Shown here: positions 17,300 through 25,134 of the stretch, one piece after another
How the letters are laid out: each line of letters starts with the position of its first letter
Numbering within the stretch: position 1 is the first letter of the stretch
Assembly: GCA_014804485.1 (NCBI GenBank)
Contig: JAAUZT010000019.1
Location: 35,486 to 79,367 of the forward strand
Source: Lachnospiraceae bacterium
Lineage (GTDB): Bacteria; Bacillota; Clostridia; Lachnospirales; Lachnospiraceae
Direction of reading: 5' to 3'
Length of the DNA: 43,882 nucleotides
The notes under the pieces: model-generated
The model's input: the letters and a program-made list of their open reading frames with translations, nothing else
Database searches by the model: none
Told to the model about the DNA's origin: nothing
Position numbers and translations under genes: made by a program

Positions 17300-19369
17300 A
17301 TGCACTTACAACAGGACGGAAACAAACTGCTTATCTTGGACGGGACAGCCCGTGTTGTCATTGAGCCATGGGGTGTCAATTCCCTGCGGGTACGGATGAC
17401 GAAAGAGCCGCGAATGGATGAGAATGACTGGGCTTTGACGGAGGCGGTGGAGGAGACAGATGTGCAGATCACATTTGAAGAGATCGATGTGACCGACCCG
17501 TGGTATCAGTCGGAGGAATATGCGCAGTATCATCAAAAGGGTGTACAGGCTTCCCTTACAAATGGTAAAATTACGGCAAAAGTATCTCACGAGGGCTGGA
17601 TCAGCTTCTACAATCAAAAAGGGGAACTGTTGACGGAGGAATATTGGCGCAACAGAAACCGGATCAACCGTTACTGTGTGCCGTTGCGCATCGACGGCAG
17701 GGAACTGAAGCCGATTCAAGGCACTACGGATTATGCATTGACAGCCCGGTTCGAGGCTTTCGATGACGAGAAGATCTTCGGCATGGGGCAGTATCAGGAG
17801 AAACATCTGAATAAGAAGGGTGCGATTCTGGAACTGGCACATCGCAATTCTCAGGCAAGCGTGCCCTTCATGATCTCCAGCAGGGGATATGGATTTTTCT
17901 GGAACAATCCGGCCATCGGTACGGCTGTATTCGGGGCTAACAAGACGGAATGGTCGGCGCTCAGTACGAAGAAACTGGATTATTTCATCACCGCGGGAGA
18001 TACGCCGGCGGAAATAGAGGAGCAGTATTCAGCAGCTACGGGCAGGACGCCGATGATGCCGGAGTATGGTTTGGGCTACTGGCAGTGTAAGCTGCGTTAC
18101 CGCAATCAGGAGGAACTGCTGGCGGTAGCGAGAGAGCATAAGAGAAGAGGACTGCCCATGGATGCCATCGTGGTGGACTTCTTCCACTGGACAATGCAGG
18201 GAGATTTCCGGTTTGAACCCAGAGACTGGCCGGACCCGGAAGCTATGGTGCGGGAACTGAAAGAAATGGGAATCGAAACGGTAGTTTCCGTCTGGCCTAC
18301 GATTGATGAACGCAGCGAGAACTATGGGCGGATGGCGGAGAACGGATATCTTGTAGCGGCTGACAGAGGCAATTCCAACCATATGACATGGATGGGTAAT
18401 ACGGTTTTCTACGATGCGACGCATCCGGATGCGCAGAAGTTCGTCTGGGAGCGGTGTAAGGAGAATTATTACAATAAAGGTATCCGCTGCTTCTGGCTGG
18501 ATGAGGCTGAGCCGGAGTACGGTCCTTATGATTTTGATAATTACCGGTATTATGAAGGCACGGCGCTACAGTGCTCCAACCGCTATCCGGTAGGTTACGC
18601 GAAGGGCTTCTACGAAGGACTTCGTGCGGTGGGAGAGACGCAGATTATGAGCCTTGTACGCTGCGCATGGGCGGGAAGCCAGAAATACGGCGTGCTCACC
18701 TGGTCGGGGGATATCTATTCTTCTTTCAGATCCATGAGAGAGCAGTTACAGGCGGGCCTGAGTATGGGAATGGCGGGTATTCCGTGGTGGACATCGGATA
18801 TCGGCGGATTCTTAGGCGGGGATATCCGGGATGAGCATTTTAAAGAACTGTTAGTGCGGTGGTTTGCCTGGGGCGCTTTCTGTCCCGTATTCCGTATGCA
18901 TGGTGAGCGTTCCCCGTGGTATGAGAGGGAGCAGGAGTTCATTAACGGTGTCAGGCAGCTGACCAGCGGACAGGACAATGAGGTATGGAGCTTCGGGGAA
19001 GACAATTACGAGATTTTGTCGAAATATCTTTTTATCAGGGAGAAGCTTCGGCCTTATATCAGATCATGCATGGAAGAAGCGTCGAGGACGGGTGCGCCGG
19101 TAATGCGTCCTCTGTTCTACGACTTTCCAGAGGACCGGGTATGTTGGGAAACGGAAGATGCTTATATGTTCGGGGCGGATCTGCTGGTAGCGCCGGTGAT
19201 GGAAGAAGGGGCCAGAGAGAGACGAATCTATCTTCCGGCCGGGTGCAGCTGGACGGATGCTTATACGAAGAAAGTGCATGAAGGCGGGCAGTATGTGACG
19301 GTTCCGGCGCCGCTTGACATTATTCCGGTGATGATCAGAGAGGGAAAACAATACAATATCTATGAGTAA
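17300..19369 (+). CDS. GH31 alpha-xylosidase/alpha-glucosidase, second type
   Basis: A 689-residue family 31 hydrolase clearly different from the YicI-type enzyme upstream. The nucleophile is D401 in CFWLDEAEPEYG and the acid/base is D471 in LTWSGDIYSSF. The WLDEAEPE form is that of the Xyl31A-like alpha-xylosidases of known xyloglucan loci, so a second xylosidase with another position or chain-length preference is likely. An alpha-glucosidase cannot be ruled out. No signal peptide is present. A strong GGAGGT precedes the start. Its stop lies inside the start of the sensor kinase gene (8-base overlap), tying enzyme and sensor into one operon. It lacks the long PA14 insert of the Cellvibrio and Bacteroides relatives. 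Confidence 0.93.
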   Translation: MHLQQDGNKLLILDGTARVVIEPWGVNSLRVRMTKEPRMDENDWALTEAVEETDVQITFEEIDVTDPWYQSEEYAQYHQKGVQASLTNGKITAKVSHEGWISFYNQKGELLTEEYWRNRNRINRYCVPLRIDGRELKPIQGTTDYALTARFEAFDDEKIFGMGQYQEKHLNKKGAILELAHRNSQASVPFMISSRGYGFFWNNPAIGTAVFGANKTEWSALSTKKLDYFITAGDTPAEIEEQYSAATGRTPMMPEYGLGYWQCKLRYRNQEELLAVAREHKRRGLPMDAIVVDFFHWTMQGDFRFEPRDWPDPEAMVRELKEMGIETVVSVWPTIDERSENYGRMAENGYLVAADRGNSNHMTWMGNTVFYDATHPDAQKFVWERCKENYYNKGIRCFWLDEAEPEYGPYDFDNYRYYEGTALQCSNRYPVGYAKGFYEGLRAVGETQIMSLVRCAWAGSQKYGVLTWSGDIYSSFRSMREQLQAGLSMGMAGIPWWTSDIGGFLGGDIRDEHFKELLVRWFAWGAFCPVFRMHGERSPWYEREQEFINGVRQLTSGQDNEVWSFGEDNYEILSKYLFIREKLRPYIRSCMEEASRTGAPVMRPLFYDFPEDRVCWETEDAYMFGADLLVAPVMEEGARERRIYLPAGCSWTDAYTKKVHEGGQYVTVPAPLDIIPVMIREGKQYNIYE

Positions 19370-21176
19370 GAAACGATGGATTTCCACATTTTTTCATAAT
19401 GCCACCATCAAGCGGCAGCTGTATACGATCTATACGGCTGTCGTTGTGGTACCCATATTGCTGTTGGGCACTTTTCTTATGATGTATATTTATCACATGA
19501 TGGTTAATTACTATACGGATCTCCTGAAATCCGATAACTACCGGGTGCGCAATGTGTTGTTTGATATTACGATGGAAGTTTATTCTATTTCAAAGGACAT
19601 CTCTTTTGACGACGGGGTACGTGAGATTCTGGCGAGTGAGTTCGACAAGCGGCAGGAGTATGTACATGCAGTTGATCGAAATGCGGTGCTAAGCCAATAT
19701 GCGGAGACTTATGCGGAGGTCAGTAAGATTGAAATCTATACGGACAACCCGTTCCTATCAGATTATAAACTGTTCAAACGGACGAGTGAAGAGATCGAGA
19801 ATACGACATGGTATCAGCAGGCATTGACTAAGTCAGGAGTTTTCTGGCAGCAGATCTCATGGGAAGACGGATACCGGGACAGTAAGTGGGATTTGTGTCT
19901 GGTGAAAAAGATTCCATTAGTCAATTCTCCGTACCATGCGGCTCTGGTCATACATATTGACGATAATTATCTGCGGATGTGGGTGGACAGCAGCGAGTAT
20001 ATCAGTGTTATGTCGGTTGACAGGGGACCGGTTTTTTACAGCTCTGACCGAGAGCGGGATGGGAAGGCACAGCCTTGGATTGTTGACTTTGATGATCCCT
20101 ATTTTCACTATACGGGACTAACCGGGGTGGAAGGGAATAAGTACTTTATCGATGTCTCCACGTTCCGCGCGTATCAGTCCGGGTCCAGAATCTATCTGAG
20201 CACGTTGGATCCAAAGGGCTATTCTGACATTCAGAGTATTTTGTATTTATGCGGCGCAATCATTTTGACTGCATTAGTCATCCCAGGCATTCTGATACTT
20301 ATTTTTACACGATATTTTACGAATCGCGTCAATGTGCTCAGGCAGCAGATGCATAAGGCGAGCACGCAGGATTATGAGCTGATCACCAGCTTCCGCGGAC
20401 GGGATGAGCTGTCGGAGGCGTTTGAAGATCTGCAGGTTATGGTACAGAATATTAAGGAACAGGAAGCCAAGACTTACGAGGCACAGCTTAAAGAACAGGA
20501 ACTGATGATCCGGCAGCAGGAGATGGAATTTAAGATGCTTGCCAGCCAGATCAATCCGCATTTCCTTTATAATACACTGGAAACCATACGAATGAAAGCG
20601 TTGACGGCGGGGGATAAAGAGGCTGCAACGGCAACGAAACTGCTGGGTAAATCCATGCGCTATGTATTGGAGAATACAGGCACTTCATTTACCACACTGG
20701 AAGAAGAACTGAACCATTTGGATGAGTATATGGAGATCCAGCGCCTGCGTTTCGGTGACAGGGTACAATATGAGAAAAAAGTGGAGGACGGTCTGGAACT
20801 GTCGAAATACTATATTCTGCCGCTTTTGCTGCAGCCGATGGTGGAGAATGCGATCATACACGGCATGGAGGAATTGGAGGAAGGCGGCAAGATTGTACTT
20901 TCCGTCTATCGCAAAGATATGGACGGCAGTCAGCTCCTTATGATCGATGTGGACGACAACGGCTGCGGTATGGATGAGGAAACGCTTGGTAAACTGCGCA
21001 GGGATATTGAGGTGCGCGATATGAGCCGGAGCAGAAGCATAGGATTATATAATATCAACCAGCGCATGAAACTGCATTACGGTGACGGATACCGGATACA
21101 TATTTATTCGGAGCCGGGGCAGGGCACCAGAATCCGGCTGAATATTCCGGTGGACAAGTGCAGCAGCGAAACATAG
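19362..21176 (+). CDS. YesM-type sensor histidine kinase
   Basis: A 604-residue membrane kinase. Helix one is near residues 20-46 and helix two near 292-316, with an external sensing domain of about 245 residues between them (Cache-like in predicted layout). HAMP follows at about 317-370, then a short coiled coil, the HisKA_7TM/LytS-type histidine box with H400 in QINPHFLYNTLE, and the ATP-binding domain (PMVENAIIHGMEE, DDNGCGMDEE, SRSIGLYNINQRM). This family pairs with YesN-type AraC regulators and usually senses a sugar, often together with a solute-binding protein. The likely partner is the regulator at 25133-26782. It overlaps the preceding GH31 gene and has no strong ribosome site of its own, so it is translated by coupling. 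Confidence 0.95.
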   Translation: MSKKRWISTFFHNATIKRQLYTIYTAVVVVPILLLGTFLMMYIYHMMVNYYTDLLKSDNYRVRNVLFDITMEVYSISKDISFDDGVREILASEFDKRQEYVHAVDRNAVLSQYAETYAEVSKIEIYTDNPFLSDYKLFKRTSEEIENTTWYQQALTKSGVFWQQISWEDGYRDSKWDLCLVKKIPLVNSPYHAALVIHIDDNYLRMWVDSSEYISVMSVDRGPVFYSSDRERDGKAQPWIVDFDDPYFHYTGLTGVEGNKYFIDVSTFRAYQSGSRIYLSTLDPKGYSDIQSILYLCGAIILTALVIPGILILIFTRYFTNRVNVLRQQMHKASTQDYELITSFRGRDELSEAFEDLQVMVQNIKEQEAKTYEAQLKEQELMIRQQEMEFKMLASQINPHFLYNTLETIRMKALTAGDKEAATATKLLGKSMRYVLENTGTSFTTLEEELNHLDEYMEIQRLRFGDRVQYEKKVEDGLELSKYYILPLLLQPMVENAIIHGMEELEEGGKIVLSVYRKDMDGSQLLMIDVDDNGCGMDEETLGKLRRDIEVRDMSRSRSIGLYNINQRMKLHYGDGYRIHIYSEPGQGTRIRLNIPVDKCSSET

Positions 21177-21198
21177 CGAAACCAAGATGAAAAAGTGA

Positions 21199-21232
21199 CG
21201 GTATTTTTATCAAATTTTTTCGGTATTTTTAT
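21199..21232 (+). promoter_or_regulatory. Direct repeat pair at the transporter promoter (candidate activator site)
   Basis: CGGTATTTTTAT occurs twice, at 21199-21210 and 21221-21232, exactly 22 bases apart (two helical turns). The second copy ends 14 bases before a consensus -10. The -35 position itself is poor. Direct repeats about two turns apart against the -35 are typical of AraC-family activators, and one is encoded in this locus. Confidence 0.5.
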
Positions 21233-21246
21233 TTTTGTAAATTTTT

Positions 21247-21304
21247 TATAATAAATGCATTGTAGGAGATATATTTGTCAGCAAAGATTTCCTGCAATGC
21301 ATTT
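21247..21304 (+). promoter_or_regulatory. Transporter operon -10 element and 5' stem-loop
   Basis: TATAAT at 21247-21252 is a consensus -10. Directly after it, AAATGCATTGTAGGA (21253-21267) pairs with TCCTGCAATGCATTT (21290-21304) with one G-U. A transcript starting near 21259 would carry about nine of these base pairs at its very 5' end, which could protect the mRNA. Transcripts coming through from the kinase gene would form the full 15-bp stem, which could act as a weak terminator. Confidence 0.5.
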
Positions 21305-21387
21305 TTGCATATAGGGAAGTCAGCAAAGGGGAATCCCGGTCATGCAGAACATACCGCAAAAACTTATTATGGAAAGGATGAGCAGAT

Positions 21388-22329
21388 ATGAGTGCAGGAA
21401 AAACCTCGAAAGAGAAAGTGATCAAGCAGAAGTTCAGCATGCAGTTAATGTGGAAACAGCGATATCTATTGTTGATGTCGGTTCCCTTTCTGATTTGGCT
21501 GATCGTTTTTAAGTACATTCCCTTGTGGGGATGGACAATGGCATTTCAGGATGTGAGGCCTAAGACACTGGCGCTGCCCTTCTGGCAGAGACCGTTTGTC
21601 GGGTTTGATAATTTCATAAAGGCATTTCAGGATCGTATATTCGGTCAGGTTATGATTAATACGATCGGGCTGAGCGTTCTCGGTATCGCGGTCGGAACTG
21701 TCATGGCGATTTTGTTTGCCTTGATGTTAAATGAAATACGTTTTGTTAAATTTAAGAAAATAACGCAGACCATTTCTTATCTTCCCCACTTCGTATCGTG
21801 GGTAGTTATCGCCAGTATTGCCAAGATGGTATTAAATGACGGCGGTATGCTGGATACGGCTCTTCACACCAAACTGGGACTGATGAGTACGAACTCACCT
21901 GTGTTCTGGGTTTCGGTCGTTCTGATCAATACATGGAAAGAAGTGGGATGGGATGCCATCGTATACTTATCCGCCATGGCGGGAATCGACGCGGGTCTGT
22001 ATGAGGCAGCCAAGGTGGACGGCGCGAACCGTCTTCAGAGAATCTGGCACATCACCCTGCCGGGCATTAAACCTACAGTTGTTGTGCTGCTGATCATGGG
22101 TATCGGCGGTGCGTTGAATGTAGGTATGGAACGTCAGATGCTTTTAAGTAACGGTATCGTACAGGATCATGCGATGGTGCTTTCATGGTTCTCTTATGTC
22201 AGAGGTATCGGAAACAGCAATTACGGTCTTGGTACTGCGATCGGTATGTTCCAGTCATTGGTCGGCATTGCGTTACTCTTCATAGCTAATAAGATCGCCG
22301 GATTGCTGGGCGAGAGCAAACTGATATAA
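21388..22329 (+). CDS. CUT1 sugar ABC transporter permease 1 (LplB/UgpA type)
   Basis: A 313-residue membrane subunit with six predicted helices and the permease EAA loop EAAKVDGANRLQRIWHITLPGIKP near residue 210, which docks the ATPase. The cytosolic amino terminus followed by WKQRYLLLMSVPFLIWLIVFKYIPLWG is typical of the LplB group that imports complex oligosaccharides. The start follows GGAAAGG. It is 12 bases before permease 2. The neighbours (xyloglucan-active enzymes) suggest xyloglucan oligosaccharides as cargo. No ATPase gene accompanies it, as is common for CUT1 systems sharing an MsmK-like ATPase. Confidence 0.95.
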   Translation: MSAGKTSKEKVIKQKFSMQLMWKQRYLLLMSVPFLIWLIVFKYIPLWGWTMAFQDVRPKTLALPFWQRPFVGFDNFIKAFQDRIFGQVMINTIGLSVLGIAVGTVMAILFALMLNEIRFVKFKKITQTISYLPHFVSWVVIASIAKMVLNDGGMLDTALHTKLGLMSTNSPVFWVSVVLINTWKEVGWDAIVYLSAMAGIDAGLYEAAKVDGANRLQRIWHITLPGIKPTVVVLLIMGIGGALNVGMERQMLLSNGIVQDHAMVLSWFSYVRGIGNSNYGLGTAIGMFQSLVGIALLFIANKIAGLLGESKLI

Positions 22330-22341
22330 GGAGGGGCGGTC

Positions 22342-23229
22342 ATGGCAAACATTAAGAGCAATAAGATCAAAAGTAATGATAATATTTTAGATTACATATT
22401 GTTGGTCGTGTTCATATTTCTGATCATTATTACGGTGTATCCGTTCTTAAATGTGTTGGCGATATCGCTGAACGATCCGATCGACACGATGCGTAACATC
22501 AATTTCATCATACCGAGAGAGTTTACATGGAGCAATTACGCTTATGTATTCAAAGAAAACAATTTAGGGCAGGCTTTTATACTGTCCGTAGCAAGAACAC
22601 TGATCGGCGCAGGTGCGGGCGTGATCTGCACGGCAATGTTAGCCTATGTACTGAGCAGGAAGGATTTCTATTTCAATAAGTTATTTACGACCCTGTTTGT
22701 AATCACCATGTATGTCAGCGGCGGACTGATTCCTGAGTACCTGCTGCTGATGAGAGACTTAAAGATGGGTAATAATTTCCTCGTGTACATTATTCCCGGT
22801 CTGATCTGGGTCTACAATATGATTTTGGTACGTTCTTTCATTGAAGGTCTTCCGTTAGCATTGCAGGAGGCGGCCAGAGTGGATGGAGCTAATGACTTCA
22901 TCATATGGGCGAGAATCGTGCTGCCACTGTGTAAACCGGTGCTGGCAACAGTAGCTTTATTCTACGCGGTAGGACAGTGGAACTCCTTCATGGATACCTA
23001 CCTCTATGCAAAAGAGCTGCCGACCCTGCAGTATGTGCTGTATGAGATCATGGAGAAAGCAACGGTCAAGATCGATCCCCATTCGGCGGAGCAGGTCAAG
23101 AACTCCGTGTCACCGTTATCCGTGCGTATGGCGGTAACCATCGTTGCGACAGTGCCGATTCTGATTGTATATCCGTTCTTACAGAAATATTTTGTAGGCG
23201 GTATGACGGTAGGTGCGGTCAAAGACTGA
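22342..23229 (+). CDS. CUT1 sugar ABC transporter permease 2 (LplC/UgpE type)
   Basis: A 295-residue partner permease with six predicted helices and the EAA loop EAARVDGANDFIIWARIVLPLCKPV near residue 185. The opening DYILLVVFIFLIIITVYPFLNVLAISLND and the ending YFVGGMTVGAVKD are family hallmarks. AAGGAGGGG just before the ATG gives strong translation. It forms the channel heterodimer with permease 1. Confidence 0.95.
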   Translation: MANIKSNKIKSNDNILDYILLVVFIFLIIITVYPFLNVLAISLNDPIDTMRNINFIIPREFTWSNYAYVFKENNLGQAFILSVARTLIGAGAGVICTAMLAYVLSRKDFYFNKLFTTLFVITMYVSGGLIPEYLLLMRDLKMGNNFLVYIIPGLIWVYNMILVRSFIEGLPLALQEAARVDGANDFIIWARIVLPLCKPVLATVALFYAVGQWNSFMDTYLYAKELPTLQYVLYEIMEKATVKIDPHSAEQVKNSVSPLSVRMAVTIVATVPILIVYPFLQKYFVGGMTVGAVKD

Positions 23230-23237
23230 TATAAGGA

Positions 23238-23260
23238 AATAACCGGGTTTGCCCGGTTTA
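23238..23260. repeat. Intercistronic stem-loop before the solute-binding protein gene
   Basis: AACCGGG-TTTG-CCCGGTT forms a GC-rich hairpin between permease 2 and the binding-protein gene, with no T run. Such hairpins often stabilise or separate the more abundant binding-protein message. Confidence 0.5.
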
Positions 23261-23348
23261 TGACAAACGGTATTTATATGGATGTACTTTCCGGTACAAC
23301 ATACAAATATAAATGATGCATTATTAAGTAACAGGAGGGAGAAGAAGT

Positions 23349-25076
23349 ATGAAAAGTAAAAAGATTTGTGCATTGTTACTGGCAGCAACTATGGTAGCCG
23401 GTACACTTGCAGGCTGTGGCGGCGGTGATACATCTGCCAATACTGACAGCAGTGCAACAACAGACAGCAGCGCGGCGACGGATGATGGAGCTTCAAACGA
23501 CGGCGGCAGCGCAGCATCGGGAGACGTAATTGAACTGACATTCTTTAACGCGGATGCGAATCAGGATGATCCATGGACAGATCCTGTGGCAGAGAAAATT
23601 ACAGAGGCTACAGGCGTTAAATTAAAGACTACACGTCCTGTAGGCGGTAATGATGAGAGTGAAGCGGTAGCGCTTATGATCGCTGAGCAGAATTATCCGG
23701 ATATCATTTTTGCTAAAGGTTCCGCAGGTAATCTGATCGACGCAGGCGCTATGATGGATATGACAGACCTGATCGAGCAGTATGGTCCTAACATCAAGAA
23801 GCTGTACGGTGATGAGTATGACAAGTTAAGACAGTCAGCAGAAGATCAGTCGATCTATCAGTTATCCGCTTATAATGTTGGCGGAACGAGATTTAAGGAT
23901 GCGGGAAATCTTCAGATTCAGTGGGCAGCTCTGAAAGCGAAAGACTATCAGATTCCGAAGTCTCTGGATGAACTGGAAACGATGATCAAAGATTATATTG
24001 CAGAGCATCCTACGACTGACGATGGACTTGACATGATCGGTATCAGCTTATCCACTTCCGACTGGCACTGGCTGATCACATTGGGCAATCCGGCAGGATT
24101 TATTGCAGACGGAGCACCTGATAACGGACAGTGGATCGTTACAGACGATAACAAGGGTGTTTATAAATTCCGTTCCGATAAGGAAAGAGAATATTTCAAA
24201 TGGTTATGCCGTATGTACAATGAAGGTATCCTTGATCCTGAGTTTGCAACACAGACACACGAAGACTATATCGCTAAGATCGCTTCCGGTCGTGTGGTAA
24301 CGCTCTTTGATAAAGACTGGGATTATCAGGACGGTGAGAAAGTATTGAAGGCTGACGGTAAATACGAGCTTACCTATGCAGGCCTTCCGACATGTATCGA
24401 TGCGAATACAAAATGTCCGGCTCTTATGTATCAGGGTCTGACAACAGGTACAGGCGTAGGTATCACAACTTCCTGTAAAGATCCTGTTGCAGCAATCAAG
24501 TTTATTGATTTCCTCTGCTCCGATGAAGGTCAGGTACTCAACAAATGGGGTATTGAAGGCGTAAATTACTTCATCGATGATGAGGGACATCGTTACAGAA
24601 CTGAGGAAGAGATCAAATATGCTCAGGAAGATGCAGATTACTCCAAGAAGACAGGCGTTGGTTTCCACAACTATCCGTTCCCGTCTTATGGTGATGGTAT
24701 CTTAGATCCTACAGGAAGCACCTACACAACAACAAGTAAGGATGCTGTTATCAACGAGTATAATGTAGAAGAAAAGGCAGCAGTCGAGGCATGGGGCGTA
24801 GAGCTGATCGTAGATATGTTCCCGCAGCCGGATGAATTCGACACACCTGATTACTCTCCGCTTTGGGCATATGCTATGCCGCTTGAGTTCTCAGAGATCG
24901 TAGATAAGCTGGATGAAGTTGCTTGGTCTGCACTGATCAAGTGTGTAACCGGCAGTGAGGCTGAGTTCGACGCGAATTATGACGCAATGATCGCTGAACT
25001 GGAAGCAACAGGTATGAGCGAGGCAGAAGAAATGATGACCGATATCATTGCCGAGAAGGTTGCTATTGTACAGTAA
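23349..25076 (+). CDS. Extracellular solute-binding lipoprotein of the sugar transporter
   Basis: A 575-residue cluster-1-type binding protein. Residues 1-22 are a signal peptide with the lipobox LAGC (C23 lipid-anchored). A flexible Ser/Asp/Ala-rich linker spans about residues 27-60, then the two-lobed binding fold begins (VIELTFFNADANQDDPWTDPVAEKITEATG). The length is at the large end, as for LplA/YtcQ-like proteins that bind oligosaccharides. Aromatic residues suited to sugar stacking are frequent (WHWLITL, WDYQDG). AGGAGGGAG before the ATG is a very strong ribosome site. It may also present ligand to the YesM-type kinase, a known arrangement in some relatives but not proven here. Confidence 0.95.
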   Translation: MKSKKICALLLAATMVAGTLAGCGGGDTSANTDSSATTDSSAATDDGASNDGGSAASGDVIELTFFNADANQDDPWTDPVAEKITEATGVKLKTTRPVGGNDESEAVALMIAEQNYPDIIFAKGSAGNLIDAGAMMDMTDLIEQYGPNIKKLYGDEYDKLRQSAEDQSIYQLSAYNVGGTRFKDAGNLQIQWAALKAKDYQIPKSLDELETMIKDYIAEHPTTDDGLDMIGISLSTSDWHWLITLGNPAGFIADGAPDNGQWIVTDDNKGVYKFRSDKEREYFKWLCRMYNEGILDPEFATQTHEDYIAKIASGRVVTLFDKDWDYQDGEKVLKADGKYELTYAGLPTCIDANTKCPALMYQGLTTGTGVGITTSCKDPVAAIKFIDFLCSDEGQVLNKWGIEGVNYFIDDEGHRYRTEEEIKYAQEDADYSKKTGVGFHNYPFPSYGDGILDPTGSTYTTTSKDAVINEYNVEEKAAVEAWGVELIVDMFPQPDEFDTPDYSPLWAYAMPLEFSEIVDKLDEVAWSALIKCVTGSEAEFDANYDAMIAELEATGMSEAEEMMTDIIAEKVAIVQ

Positions 25077-25099
25077 TTAAAATCTTATAAGTATATAAA

Positions 25100-25134
25100 A
25101 ACTGCCACATCGGAATCCGGTGTGGCAGTTCTTT
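25100..25134. terminator. Strong bidirectional terminator
   Basis: AACTGCCACATCGGA pairs with TCCGGTGTGGCAGTT (15 bp, one G-U, one-base gap at the centre), flanked by A's on the left and T's on the right. It ends both the transporter operon (plus) and the regulator gene (minus), whose stop codon abuts it. Confidence 0.88.

Noticed and set aside
21306..21500. Short plus-strand frame overlapping the start of permease 1
   Set aside because: Has only a weak ribosome site and runs out of frame through the well-supported permease start.
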